Assembly (NCBI GenBank): GCA_039707465.1
Contig: CM077647.1
Location: forward strand, 45,073,110-45,137,109
Length of the DNA: 64,000 nucleotides
From: Rhabdophis nuchalis
Lineage: Eukaryota; Chordata; Lepidosauria; Squamata; Natricidae
Reading direction: 5' to 3'
The notes beneath the pieces are model-generated. The model was not told where the DNA came from and ran no database searches. It worked only from the letters and a program-made list of their open reading frames with translations. The position numbers were made by a program, and so were the translations under genes. Within the stretch, counting starts at the first letter, position 1. Every line of letters begins with the position of its first letter. Below, piece by piece: positions 53,245 to 63,324 of the stretch.

Positions 53245-53920
53245 TTTAATAAAAGAGGGACTAGGGAAGACAGGATAGCAGCCTTCCAATATCTCAGAGG
53301 TTGCCACAAAGAAGAGGGAGTCAAGCTACTCTCCAAAGCACCTGAGGGCAGGACAAGAAGCAATGGGTGGAAACTAATCAAGGAGAGAAGCAACTTAGAA
53401 CTGAGGAGAAATTTCCTGACAGTTAGACCAATTAATCAGTGGAACAGCTTGCCTCCAGAAGTTGTGAATGCCTGAACACTGGAAGTCTTCAAGAAGATGT
53501 TGGATAGCCATTAGTCTGAAATGGTATAGGGCAGTGATGGCTAACCTTTTTTGGCTCACGTGCCAATAGCAGGGGGAGTGCAGGGGCAATGTGCACAGGT
53601 GTGCCACATCCATAATGCTATGTGCATGACCCCCTGCATTTGGCATGCTTTTTACGTCATCCCCAGGCTCCAGAGTGTTTATAGGAGCCTGGGGAGGGTG
53701 AAAACAGCCTTTCCCCACCTCCAGAGGGCAAAAAATGGCCTCAAAAGAAGGCCTAATCAGCTGGCCAGGGCACACATACAAACTGAAGCTCACAGAGCAA
53801 TGCCTCGCATGCCCTTAAAAATGGTTCCGTGTGCCACCTGTGGCACCCGTGCCATAGGTTCGCCATCATGGGTATATGGCTTCCTGCCTAGCAGGGAGTT
53901 GGACTAGATGACCCCCAAGG
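53245..53920 (+). pseudogene. CR1 3' end within Helitron 2 (second copy), split by a hAT
   Basis: It parallels the first copy: R-G-W/G-Q/D..., L-R-R-N-F-L-T-V-R-P-I-N-Q-W-N-S-L-P-P-E, then 3' UTR to gtataggg (53524-53531). The hAT follows, and the CR1 3' UTR resumes at 53872 with gtatatggcttcctgcctag and ggagttggactagatgaccc. Both copies start at the same CR1 point with the same preceding bases, so they look like a duplication inside the Helitron. Confidence 0.8.
53532..53871. mobile_element. hAT-type element inserted in the CR1 3' UTR
   Basis: Left end cagtgatggctaacctttt, right end aggttcgccatcatgg. Flanks gtataggg (53524-53531) and gtatatgg (53872-53879) match at 7 of 8. The element matches 47110-47522 reversed. 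No transposase. Confidence 0.85.
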
Positions 53921-54043
53921 GATAGATAGAGAGGGAGAAATAAGGTAGGTAGGTAGGTAGGTAGGTAGGTGGGTGGGTGGGTGGGTGGGTGGGTGGGTGG
54001 GTGGGTGGGTGGGTGGATGGATGGATGGATGGATGGATGGATG

Positions 54044-54111
<68 letters not shown>

Positions 54112-54113
54112 CA

Positions 54114-54185
<72 letters not shown>

Positions 54186-54447
54186 GACAGTAGGTAGGTA
54201 GGTAGGTAGGTAGGTAGGTAGGTAGGTAGAGGGAGAAAGGAAGAAATATAGTAGGTAGGTAGGTAGGTAGGTAGGTAGGTAGGTAGGTAGGTAGGTAGGT
54301 AGGTAGGTAGGTAGAGGAATGGATAGATAGATAGGGAGAAATACAGTAGATAGGTAGATAGAGGGATAGACAGAGAGGGAGAAATACAGTAGGTAGGCAG
54401 GTAAGTGGATAGGGGGATAGATAGAGAGGGAGAAATACAGTACAATG
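53921..54447 (+). repeat. Compound tetranucleotide array in Helitron 2
   Basis: Blocks in order: TAGG (to ~53970), TGGG (53970-54014), TGGA (54014-54045), TAGA (54045-54111), AAGA (54113-54184), TAGG (54190-54229 and 54250-54314), then the irregular agggatagatagaga/gaaatacagta unit to 54447. Adjacent pure blocks differ by one base. The long Ser/Ile/Pro/Thr/Phe frames over it are artefacts. Confidence 0.95.
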
Positions 54448-54812
54448 CCGGCTGGCGACACCCAGGGGAAGGGCCTTCTCTGTGGCGGGCCCTACCCTGT
54501 GGAACGACCTACCCGCTGAACTCCGCACCATCACCGACCTCCGCCTCTTCCGCCAGTGTTTAAAAACACACTTATTTCATCAAGCTGGCCTAACATAGCC
54601 TCCGCTGTGACTAATCTTAGATAGTTTTTAAATGGGGGATTTTAATTGGTTTTAGCGCAGGTTTTGCTATTTAATAGATTTTTAAATTTATATGTTTTGT
54701 ATTATTTTTGTATGTTGTTTTTAAATTCCTGTGCGCCGCCCTGGGTCCTTTTGGAGAAGGGCGGGATATAAATTGAATAAAATAAAATAAAATAAATAAA
54801 ATAAATAAATAC
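54448..54812 (+). pseudogene. L2 3' end within Helitron 2
   Basis: Contains the last L2 codons (G-P-x-L-W-N-D-L-P-A-E-L-R-T-I-T-D-L-R) and the 3' UTR ending cgccctgggtccttttgg (54736-54753) with an (AATAAA)n tail. It matches the end of the L2 in Helitron 1. Confidence 0.85.
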
Positions 54813-54915
54813 AGTAGGTAGGTAGGTAGAGGGAGAAAGAAAGAAATACAGTAGGTAGGTAGGTAGAAGGATAGATAGATAGATAGAGAGGGAGAAATAC
54901 AGTAGGTAGGTAGGT
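54813..54915 (+). repeat. GGTA-type minisatellite, right part in Helitron 2
   Basis: Three further units of gtaggtaggtag plus gagaaatacagta before the conserved Helitron right end. Confidence 0.85.
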
Positions 54916-55027
54916 AGGTTGGGGCTTATATGGTGGTTGTGTGTGTGTGCAGGTGTAGATCTACACACAGATTGGTTGGCCATTTAACCAGACTGGGCCA
55001 CAGCAACGCATGGCCGGGTGTAGCTAG

Positions 55028-56157
55028 TATTTCTATAAAACCTATTCATAGATTGTACACTTCGGCAGCAACAGAGAACATGCATTTGATGCTAATAGGG
55101 AAATAAGTTTACGAAACACTGGAATTCCAGTTTTGTAAACCCCAGCCAAGTATGTCCCATAGTGTTTAATACTTTCTCTGAATCCAAAGAAAAGTTTCTA
55201 TAGCGCATTATCCATTTATGAATTAAACATATCAGACTACATTCAGCAATGATAGTCATCTTTGCTTTCAAGTTTTATATAAATGAAAACTTCTTTATAA
55301 ATAGGGCTATTTTTTTATATACATGCTGCATAGCATCACAGCTCTTCTGGATTCTGATTATTCAGTTGTTAGGTTCTAAAACTGAGCCAAAAATCCTTGG
55401 CTTGTTAAAAAAAACTCACTCTTTCTTAGAGCCTATTTTGACATCCAGATCCACAGTAACTTAAAACCCTGGGTTCCTTCTATAAGTGTATTCCTTATTT
55501 TCATTTAAAGAATATGTGATTTCAGCAATGAAAAGCACGGCTTTGATAATTAGCCTGAAAATGGGCTACAGGTTTTTATATAATATATACGATGATCTGA
55601 TGATGGCCTAATCTTCCAAGCAGTACAGATTTATATAGTCAGTGCTTTCTGTGGCGGATTAACATGAATAGGTTTCCACAGGAAAAGCATGCTTTAGGAA
55701 GGATTTTCCATAAACAAAGCTGTTGTTTGTTACAGTGGGGGTTGGGGTGAGAGTGAAAGAAGCTGTTTTGAAGAATGATACTGTATGAGCAATACAAAAT
55801 AGTCACAATACTCCAGGCAATAAGAAATAGAATGAATAATAATGTTTGAATTTACAAAATTGTGAGTGTTGTGATTGGGCAACTAAGATGTCTCTGATAG
55901 ATGCTTTTTAAAAAAACTTTTAAAGTCTACAAAAAATCAGATTCTTCTAGGCTCTGGATCAAACTCTGATTTTTAAAAATGGGAAATACATTAAAAAAAA
56001 TTTGTCGGACTTTCTTTTAAGACAGTTAGATGATACAGTTTGATATAATTGTGTACAAATGTTCAGTATAAACCCCTACAGTGCTCTAAGAGATAAGATA
56101 AGAGGATCTTTCCTGCAACCTAAGCAAGCATAGAGAAGAGGTTTTGCAATTACAGAT
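55028..56157. other. AT-rich DNA, no gene seen
   Basis: No supported feature. Confidence 0.45.
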
Positions 56158-56350
56158 ACAGGTAGTCTTCAATTTATGAGCAGAGTTAAGCCTGGAATTA
56201 TGGTTGTGGTGATAATAAAGCAGGACACCACATGACCTGATTTGATTTTATGATCATTTTTATGGTTGTTAAGTGAACCACATGGTCATTAAGCAAATCC
56301 AGAATATACAATGGGTGCTTTTTGTTGTTTTCTGCTAGAAAATGGCAAAA
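56158..56350. mobile_element. Left part of the tacctgta-type squamate DNA repeat
   Basis: Starts acaggtagtcttcaatttat, the inverted form of the ends at 36905 and 52262, and continues with gttgttaagtgaaccacatg (56267-56286). It is a decayed partial copy. Confidence 0.45.
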
Positions 56351-56546
56351 ACATCACAAATTACATACATTTTTAATAAAATAGAAAAAGCTAAATAATT
56401 CAAAGGAAGGAGCAAAATAAAGTGAAATTGAAGATCTTTACCAATATTTTTCAAACTTAGAAGCTTTAATATATGTGGATTCAACTCCCATCATTCCCCA
56501 ACCATGTTTGTTTTCCTGCAGACATTTTGTTATTATCCATGTAATA

Positions 56547-57214
56547 CAGTGGTGGGTTTCAAAAATTCTGTAGGTATGGGCTGCTTTGTGGGAGTGGCTT
56601 GCCGGCCATGTAACCGGGTAGGAATGGCTTGCTGGCCATATGACTGGGCAGGAGTAGCTTGCCGGTCATGTGACAGAGTGACAGAGTGAGAGTGGCTTAC
56701 CAGCTATGCGACTGGGTGGGCATGGCCAACTTGCAAAATGTGGTGAAACTCATTTAACAACGCTCTTGCTTAGCAACCAAAATGTTGGCTCAGAAACTCT
56801 GGCATTTGAAGCACGCAAGTCTTAAACCTGTCAAGTTACAAGACCCTTGCACCCTTAATCCTTTGGGGGGGAAAACCCCAGGGGTGTTCAAACTTGACAG
56901 CTTTAAGACTTGTAGATTTCAACTCCCAGAATTCCTCCTCCAGTCATGTTGGCTCAGGAATTCTGGCATTGAAGCATGCAAGTCTTAAAGCTGTCAAGTT
57001 ACAAGACCCTTGCACCCTTAACCCTTTGGGGAAAAAACCCCCAGGGATGTTCAAACTTGACAGCTTTAAGACTTGTGGACTTCAACTCTTGCTTTTTATC
57101 TTGACGATATGCAGACCGGCGGAGGGAGGGATCTGGAACCGGTTCTAAATGGCACTGTAGATTTGTGGAATCTCTTCTATAGAAGAGGTTGGAACTGGCA
57201 GGAACCCACCCCTG
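56547..57214. mobile_element. hAT-type element with internal duplication
   Basis: Left end cagtggtgggtttc, right end ggaacccacccctg. Flanks are atgtaata (56539-56546) and atgtagta (57215-57222), 7 of 8. It is the long relative of 36292-36813: the part from 'gttggctca' through 'ttcaactcc' is tandemly duplicated (about 56783-56930 and 56948-57090). Confidence 0.85.
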
Positions 57215-57229
57215 ATGTAGTATCATTGG

Positions 57230-57660
57230 TTTGTGGGACACAGAAGTTTGCTGGTTGCCTATCTATAGTAATTTGCTCTGCTAGTTTTTGCTAGGGTGTA
57301 TTCCATCTTTCATTAGGGAATTGTTTCTGCCCTGATATTTTATCTGGAGCTGTTTCCTGGTTGCCTGTCAGTGTTGGTTGCTAGGAAGGTTGTGTTCTGT
57401 GCTGTTTGTTTTCTTCCTTGACTTTCAGTTATATTTTATAAATGGTATGCATATGGAGTTTATCTCTATGTATCTGTGGATGGTTGACTTATTAGAACAC
57501 CATGTCTCCAGAAATTCCTTAGCAGTTTTGGATTTGCCTTGATCTAAAATGTCAACAGCTTCCCAGCTAAAATTGTGACTGAATTTGTCTAAGTGTTGAG
57601 AGATTTTTCATTATGTTTTTCGACTGCCAGTTTCTTCTATTGTTTGTTTATTTAATTCAT
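57230..57660 (-). pseudogene. Penelope-like element, GIY-YIG C-terminal region
   Basis: Minus-strand text near 57595-57470 gives H-L-D-K-F-S-H-N-F-S-W-E-A, V-D-I-L-D-Q-G-K, F-L-E-T-W and S-T-I-H-R-Y-I-E-I. This corresponds to the conserved end of the Penelope endonuclease, where A-I-N-R-x-I-D appears in the copy at 30339. The rest is decayed. Confidence 0.55.
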
Positions 57661-57941
57661 GAATGAGTTCATGAATGCATTCTGCCAATCTTGCTCCTTT
57701 CTTTTCTATATAATGGTTGTTCCAGTCTTTACCTTGTATTCTTTAAATTATTCTTCTTTTCCTTCTTGCGTTTCTGGGATTTTGGATTACTTGAGATTTT
57801 TGAAAGAGTTTTGCAACAATGATGCCAAGAGATTAAATTACTCTATAGAACTTCTGTTCTTCTCACACTGTACAATACTATTATATTTTTTACTTTTGGT
57901 CTTGTAATTGTTTGAATTTAATTATGTATATGAGCATCTAC

Positions 57942-57944
57942 ACA

Positions 57945-57994
<50 letters not shown>
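57942..57994 (+). repeat. (CA)n(GA)n microsatellite
   Basis: Pure CA at 57942-57961 followed by GA to 57993. Confidence 0.9.
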
Positions 57995-57998
<4 letters not shown>

Positions 57999-60064
57999 TA
58001 TACTAGTTATATACTGCACAGTTATACTAGAAGCAAACTTATGCATTCATTACTAATTGACATTAAATACATTTGTAACAGAAACAGACAAAAGATTTTG
58101 AAGTTATAAGAAAAAAAATTCCAATTAAATATTGAACATATGTGTGTGTATGTATAAAGTGTCATTTTGTAAAGTCAGTTTTGATTGACATTGCTTTTCT
58201 CCATCAATTAATGATCCTTTTCATACTTGTAAATTTTAAAAAAGCACCAAAGGGTTAGGATTAGGATTGATATAAATATATGTATATAAATAAATAAAAA
58301 GTATATATATATATATATATTTAAAAGATTATTTTTATATTCTGTGTTTTTCAATGCATTGAAATTATTAGTATTGCATTATCTGCAAAGAACAATAAGT
58401 GTATTTTTGGATAGATAATTTATGTACTATATTTTTAACACATATTGAACATTTTTTTAAAAAAAATGTTTAAATAGCATCAATTCTATAAATTGTTTTT
58501 GGAAGAAGCATAAAATAATAATTAAATATGTTAACATTTAAAAAAAGAAAAGCATATATTAAATAAGAAACCAAAATTAGTACAGGACATTTTGAAAGAA
58601 TGGTCCAGAAATTAGTAACTACAATGTTTGGTATATCCTTTCATTAATAATGTCTGTTCCTAAGGATATAATATGTCTAAAGTATGTTAATGGAGACATG
58701 AAACAAATTTTATTCAAAAAGATAAAATATAAATATGGAATTAAACATGGCAGATCATGAGAATGATTTGAAAAAGGATATACCAAAGAAACTGACTAAA
58801 GTTGTAAATGGATATAGATTAAAAAAAACAAGATTTATTATTTATTTAGCATATGGTGATGTTACATTAGTCAGGAGACTGTAGTGTTAGTATAAAGTAA
58901 TTATTTGGCTGCTGATGGTGGAATATGAGATGAAAAGGTGCATGTTTAACCTTATAAAGTAAAAGAAATATTAAATTTGTTTATATTTCTTATGATGAAG
59001 GCATTTTTATATATTTATTTTCTTTCTAATTATATTCTATTATATTCTTACTTTATCTTCCCCCCCTCTGCTTTTTAATCCTTTCCATTCTCTTGTCTTT
59101 CTGTATGTTTAGTTCTTACTATTGTAATTAATCTTCTTAATAAAAATTATATTCAATCTGCCATGCATAAGAGATGCATTACATTACAAGAATGCTTATC
59201 CTTAAGCATACAATTAAGAATGCTTATCCTTAAGCATACAATTAAGCATAATTGTTGGCATCAAGTGGCTTTGAAAGAAATTTGACTCATATATTACAGT
59301 CATGATCTCTCATGTACATTACGCTGACCTAATTATTGAGACATTCTGGTTTTTAAAAATACATATAATACTGAATTATATACAAACTACTTGGAATTTA
59401 CAATAATCAGAATAAAGATGTGTGGACTCAGTTCTCAAAGTCATTATATTAGCTACTGCTGATAGGAACTGAAATTCAACGCATCTGGAAAAACTACATT
59501 GTAGTTTTAACTCTACCCAAATGTGAACTATCATGCTAAATTTGTTGTGTGATATCTACAAATATCATTTAATCAATTCTTAACTTTCTTCTGCCTTTGC
59601 TTAGTGCTCTTTTTATTTCTCAATTTTCAGATGATGGGTTTAAGCAAAACATGAGAAATGTGCTTGGAGATTACTCACACTAATTGTTCTTGTATAATAG
59701 ATCAAGATGTCTGACTAAAGACACACTAATGGACAAAAGGATGTCATATGTTTACAAATATTTCCGTTAACATGTTGAAACGGCAAGCTTATTCATCCCA
59801 GGCCAGATAGCTAAGAGGTCAGTTTGAGGTATACAAATATAACTGTTATTAATCACTCTGATGCTTAACTGTCTGGTACTTTGTGAATTAGTTACAATAA
59901 AGCTTTCAGGAAATCCACATTTTAATCATTTTTCACTTACAAATAATATCTTTAGTCATTAATGCTTTGCACATTACTTTTTAACATTACAATGCCACAT
60001 TAAAAATGTGAACATATACTATATCTATTTATCTATCTATACAGCTATCTATCTATCCATAACC
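57995..60064. other. AT-rich DNA with simple repeats, no gene seen
   Basis: Contains (AT)n at 58304-58320, a tandem 28-bp duplication containing gaatgcttatccttaagcat (59190-59245), and TATC-rich sequence at 60018-60060 just before the CR1. No coding feature supported. Confidence 0.5.
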
Positions 60065-60117
60065 TATCCATCCAGGTTAACACAGGTTACGTAGACAGTA
60101 AACACAGGGTCAATCAA

Positions 60118-61194
60118 AATGGACTCAAATGTCTATACACCAATGCACAGAGTATGAGAAATAAACAGGGTGAATTAGAAATTCAAGTAAATGAGGGCAG
60201 ATATGATATTGTTGCCATTACAGAAACTTGGGATGAAACCCACAAATGGAACATACAGCTAGAAGGAATTAAATTATTTAAAAGAAATAGACCAAATAAA
60301 AGAGGAGGTGGAGTTGCACTATATATAAGAAATAATTACATCTCTACAGAAATAGAGCACAACAATGATGAGAACTATCTTGAATGTATTTGGGTCAATA
60401 TTAAAGGTTGGGGGGGGAATGATATTGTCATAGGTCTATACTACAGGCCACCCAACCAAGCAGAGGAAGTGGATGAACTTTTTGCTAACCAGCTAACTAA
60501 GGTATGTAGGAAGCACACTGCAATAGTAATGGGAGATTTTAACTACCCTGACATCAATTGGGAAACAAACTCTGCACCAAGTGGAAGATCCAACAGGTTC
60601 CTAACAAACCTAGCAGACAACTTTGTTTCCCAAAAGGTAGAGAAGGGAACAAGGGGATCAGCAATATTGGACTTAATTCTCACTAACAGAGAGGAAATGA
60701 TAGAAGGTGTAGAAGCTACAGGAACTTTGGGGGCAAGTGATCATGAAATACTGGAATTCAACATTATGCAAACAAAAGTAGTAGAACGAAGTCAAACTAG
60801 AGTCTTAGACTTTAAGAAAGCTAATTTCAATAAACTTAGAGAGAGCTTGGGAAGGATTCCACGGATGAGAATCCTCAAGGGGAAAACAACTCAAGAAGCT
60901 TGGGAAATTTTGAAAAATGAGATTATAAAAGCCCAGTCCAGCGCAATACCAACGAAGAAGAAAAATAACAGTTCCCAAAAGAAACCAGCATGGCTGCATA
61001 AAGAACTCTCTGACAAATTGAAAGACAAAAAGGATAAATATAAAAACTGGAAAGAGGGGGACATAACTAAGGCAAAATATCAGCAAATAGCCCGAGCCTG
61101 TAAAGATGAAGTGAGGAAAGCTAAGGCTCGCAATGAAGAAAGGCTTGCCAAAAAAGTAAAAAATAACAAAAAAAAGCTTCTTCCAACATGTTAA
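60118..61194 (+). pseudogene. CR1 ORF2: APE endonuclease and linker
   Basis: Endonuclease motifs: T-N-A-Q-S (Asn), V-A-I-T-E-T-W (catalytic Glu), I-G-L-Y-Y-R-P-P-N, V-M-G-D-F-N-Y-P-D-I-N-W (Asp and Asn), G-A-S-D-H-E (Asp-His). One Trp of the usual W-W-D is missing at T-W-D-E. A Lys-rich linker follows and the frame is lost in an A8 run near 61170-61177, a one-base indel. The enzyme would nick target DNA; this copy is separated from its RT by the frameshift. Confidence 0.9.
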
Positions 61195-62884
61195 AAACAA
61201 GAAAAAAGTTAAGGAAACAATTGGTCCACTGCTGGGAGAAAATGGCAAGAAGATGATAAGCAACAGGGAGAAAGCAGAACTATTTAACTCTTTTTTTGCA
61301 TCTGTCTTTACACAAAGGGATAAAACAGTCCAACCAATCAAAAACAGCACCATAAAAATCAGATTAGGAACACAAGTTGAAATAGGGAAGAAAATGGTAA
61401 GTGAGCATCTGTCTGCCCTGGACGAGTTCAAATCACCAGGACCAGATGGATTACACCCCAGGGTTCTAAAGGAACTGGCAGACGAGATCTCAGAACCACT
61501 GAACTATATCTTTCAGAGATCCTGGAGCACCGGGGAACTGCCAGAAGACTGGAAAAGAGCTGATGTGGTTCCCATCCTCAAAAAAGGAAAAAATATATAT
61601 CCAGGAAACTATAGACCCATCAGCCTGACCTCAATACCAGGAAAGATTCTGGAAAAGATAATTAAGCAACAAATAAGTGAACACCTAGAAGCAAACAAAG
61701 TAATAGCCAAAAGCCAACATGGGTTTGTCAAAAACAGATCATGCCAGACTAATCTAATTGCATTCTTTGACAAAGTGACAAAATTAGTGGACCAGAGGAA
61801 TGCTGTCGATATAATTTACTTGGACTTCAGTAAGGCATTTGATAAAGTAGACCATAACCTACTATTAGACAAAGTAGAAAATTGTGGGTTAGACAGCACC
61901 ACCACCAAATGGATTCGCAACTGGCTGACCAACCACACTCAACGTGTAGTCCTCAATGGAACTGCATCTACATGGAAGGAAGTATGCAGTGGAGTCCCCC
62001 AAGTCTCTGTTTTAGGCCCAGTACTCTTCAACATCTTCATCAATGATTTGGATGAGGGGATAAATGGGGAACTCATCAAATTTGCAGACGACACCAAGCT
62101 GGCAGGAATAGCCAACACTCCAGAAGATAGGCTTAAGATACAGAAGGATCTTGACAAACTTGAACATTGGGCACTATCTAATAAAATGAAATTCAATTGT
62201 GAAAAAAGTAAGGTTCTACATTTAGGCAAGAAAAACAAAATGCACAGGTACAGTATAGGTGGTACCTTGCTCAATAGTAGCAACTGTGAGAGGGATCTAG
62301 GAATCCTAGTGGACAACCATTTAAATATGAGCCAGCAGTGTGCAGCAGCTGCCAAAAAAGCCAACACAGTTCTAGGCTGCATAAACAGAGGGATAGAATC
62401 TAGATCACGTGAAGTGTTAATGCCACTCTATAGTGCCTTGGTAAGGCCACACTTGGAATACTGCATACAGTTTTGGTCGCCACGATGTAGAAAAGACGTG
62501 GAGACTCTGGAAAGAGTGCAGAGAAGAGCAACCAAGATGATTAGGGGACTGGAGACTAAAACATATGAAGAACGGTTGCAGGAACTGGGTATGTCTAGTT
62601 TGATGAAGAGAAGGACCAGGGGAGACATGTTAGCAGTGTTCCGATATCTCAGAGGGTGCCACAAAGAAGAGGGAGTCAAACTATTCTCCAAGGCACCTGG
62701 GGGTAGGACAAGAAGCAATGGGTGGAAACTAATCAAGGAGAGAAGCAACTTAGAACTAAGGAGAAATTTCCTGACAGTTAGAACAATTAACCTCTGGAAC
62801 AGCTTGCCTCCAGAAGTTGTGAATGCCCCAACCCTGGAAGTCTTTAAAAAGATGTTAGATAGCCATTTGTCTGAAATGGTATAA
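61195..62884 (+). pseudogene. CR1 ORF2: reverse transcriptase and C-terminus (543 codons open)
   Basis: The 543-codon open frame begins at 61253; the text between is in frame upstream of that ATG. RT motifs: N-Y-R-P-I-S-L-T, Q-H-G-F-V-K-N-R-S-C, Y-L-D-F-S-K-A-F-D-K-V-D-H (catalytic Asp), S-G-V-P-Q-V-S-V-L-G-P (the usual Q-G-S has Val for Gly), F-A-D-D-T-K-L (catalytic Asp pair). The C-terminal part has [20 protein letters not shown] and W-N-S-L-P-P-E-V-V. The catalytic aspartates are intact, so decay is slight. Confidence 0.9.
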
Positions 62885-63064
62885 GGTTCCTGCCCACGCA
62901 GGGGGTTGGACTAGAAGACCTACAAGGTCCCTTCCAACTCTGCTATTGTATAGATAGCTCTATTCACATCCATTCATCTATCCATCTTTGATTTTAGCAA
63001 AATAGATCACGATTACAAATTCATAAAGAAGTTGATCAACTGTGATGTTATAGTAGGATTCTAT

Positions 63065-63322
63065 CAGTGGTGGGTTTTGGATCCTATCGCAACCGGTATG
63101 CTGCAACGGGGCCAGGCGTCCACCACATGCATGTGGATTGTGCACGAATGTGCACCCATTGCCCTGTGATGCTCCAGCTGCTTGGAGGAGCATCACGCGG
63201 CGCCATAAGTTGCGTGTGCGTTCGCAAATGCCACAGTTGGCTCAAATACAGGTAAGGAACACAGGCGAAAGGATGGGGCCTCTAAAGCACCGTTCCGGTA
63301 CAGTGCCTGCTGCTCCGAGTAC
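63065..63322. mobile_element. Partial hAT-like element
   Basis: Left end cagtggtgggttttggatcc; the body shares aaatacaggtaaggaaca and aagcaccgttccggtac-type text with 29345-29636. The right end is missing, replaced by the L2 at about 63325. Confidence 0.6.
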
Positions 63323-63324
63323 CT

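Larger units (their letters stand above)
52382..55027 (+). mobile_element. Non-autonomous Helitron 2, with nested CR1, hAT, L2 and satellites
   Basis: TC at 52382-52383 is preceded by A; CTAG at 55024-55027 is followed by T. A 5-bp-arm hairpin (ggcca...tggcc, 54997-55014) lies about 10 bp before the right end. The first ~60 bp match Helitron 1, then about 380 bp of head sequence absent from Helitron 1 (including actgggccgatttacaccaa at 52437-52456) follow. No Rep or helicase frame. Nested contents are listed separately. Confidence 0.8.
60065..62950 (+). mobile_element. CR1 LINE, ORF2 and 3' end almost complete
   Basis: Coding text begins before 60154 (G-L-K-C-L-Y-T-N-A-Q-S-M) and extends to 62884, followed by a short 3' UTR with ggttggactagaagacctac (62906-62925) and gctattgta. 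It starts within or at the endonuclease, so an upstream ORF1 and 5' UTR are missing. It is the least damaged CR1 in the window. Confidence 0.9.

Noticed and set aside
53866..54534. Three overlapping minus-strand frames of 185-222 codons
   Set aside because: They are artefacts of the tetranucleotide array in Helitron 2.
60805..61431. 208-codon minus-strand frame
   Set aside because: Antisense of the Lys-rich CR1 linker; Phe/Leu-rich by composition, no independent support.
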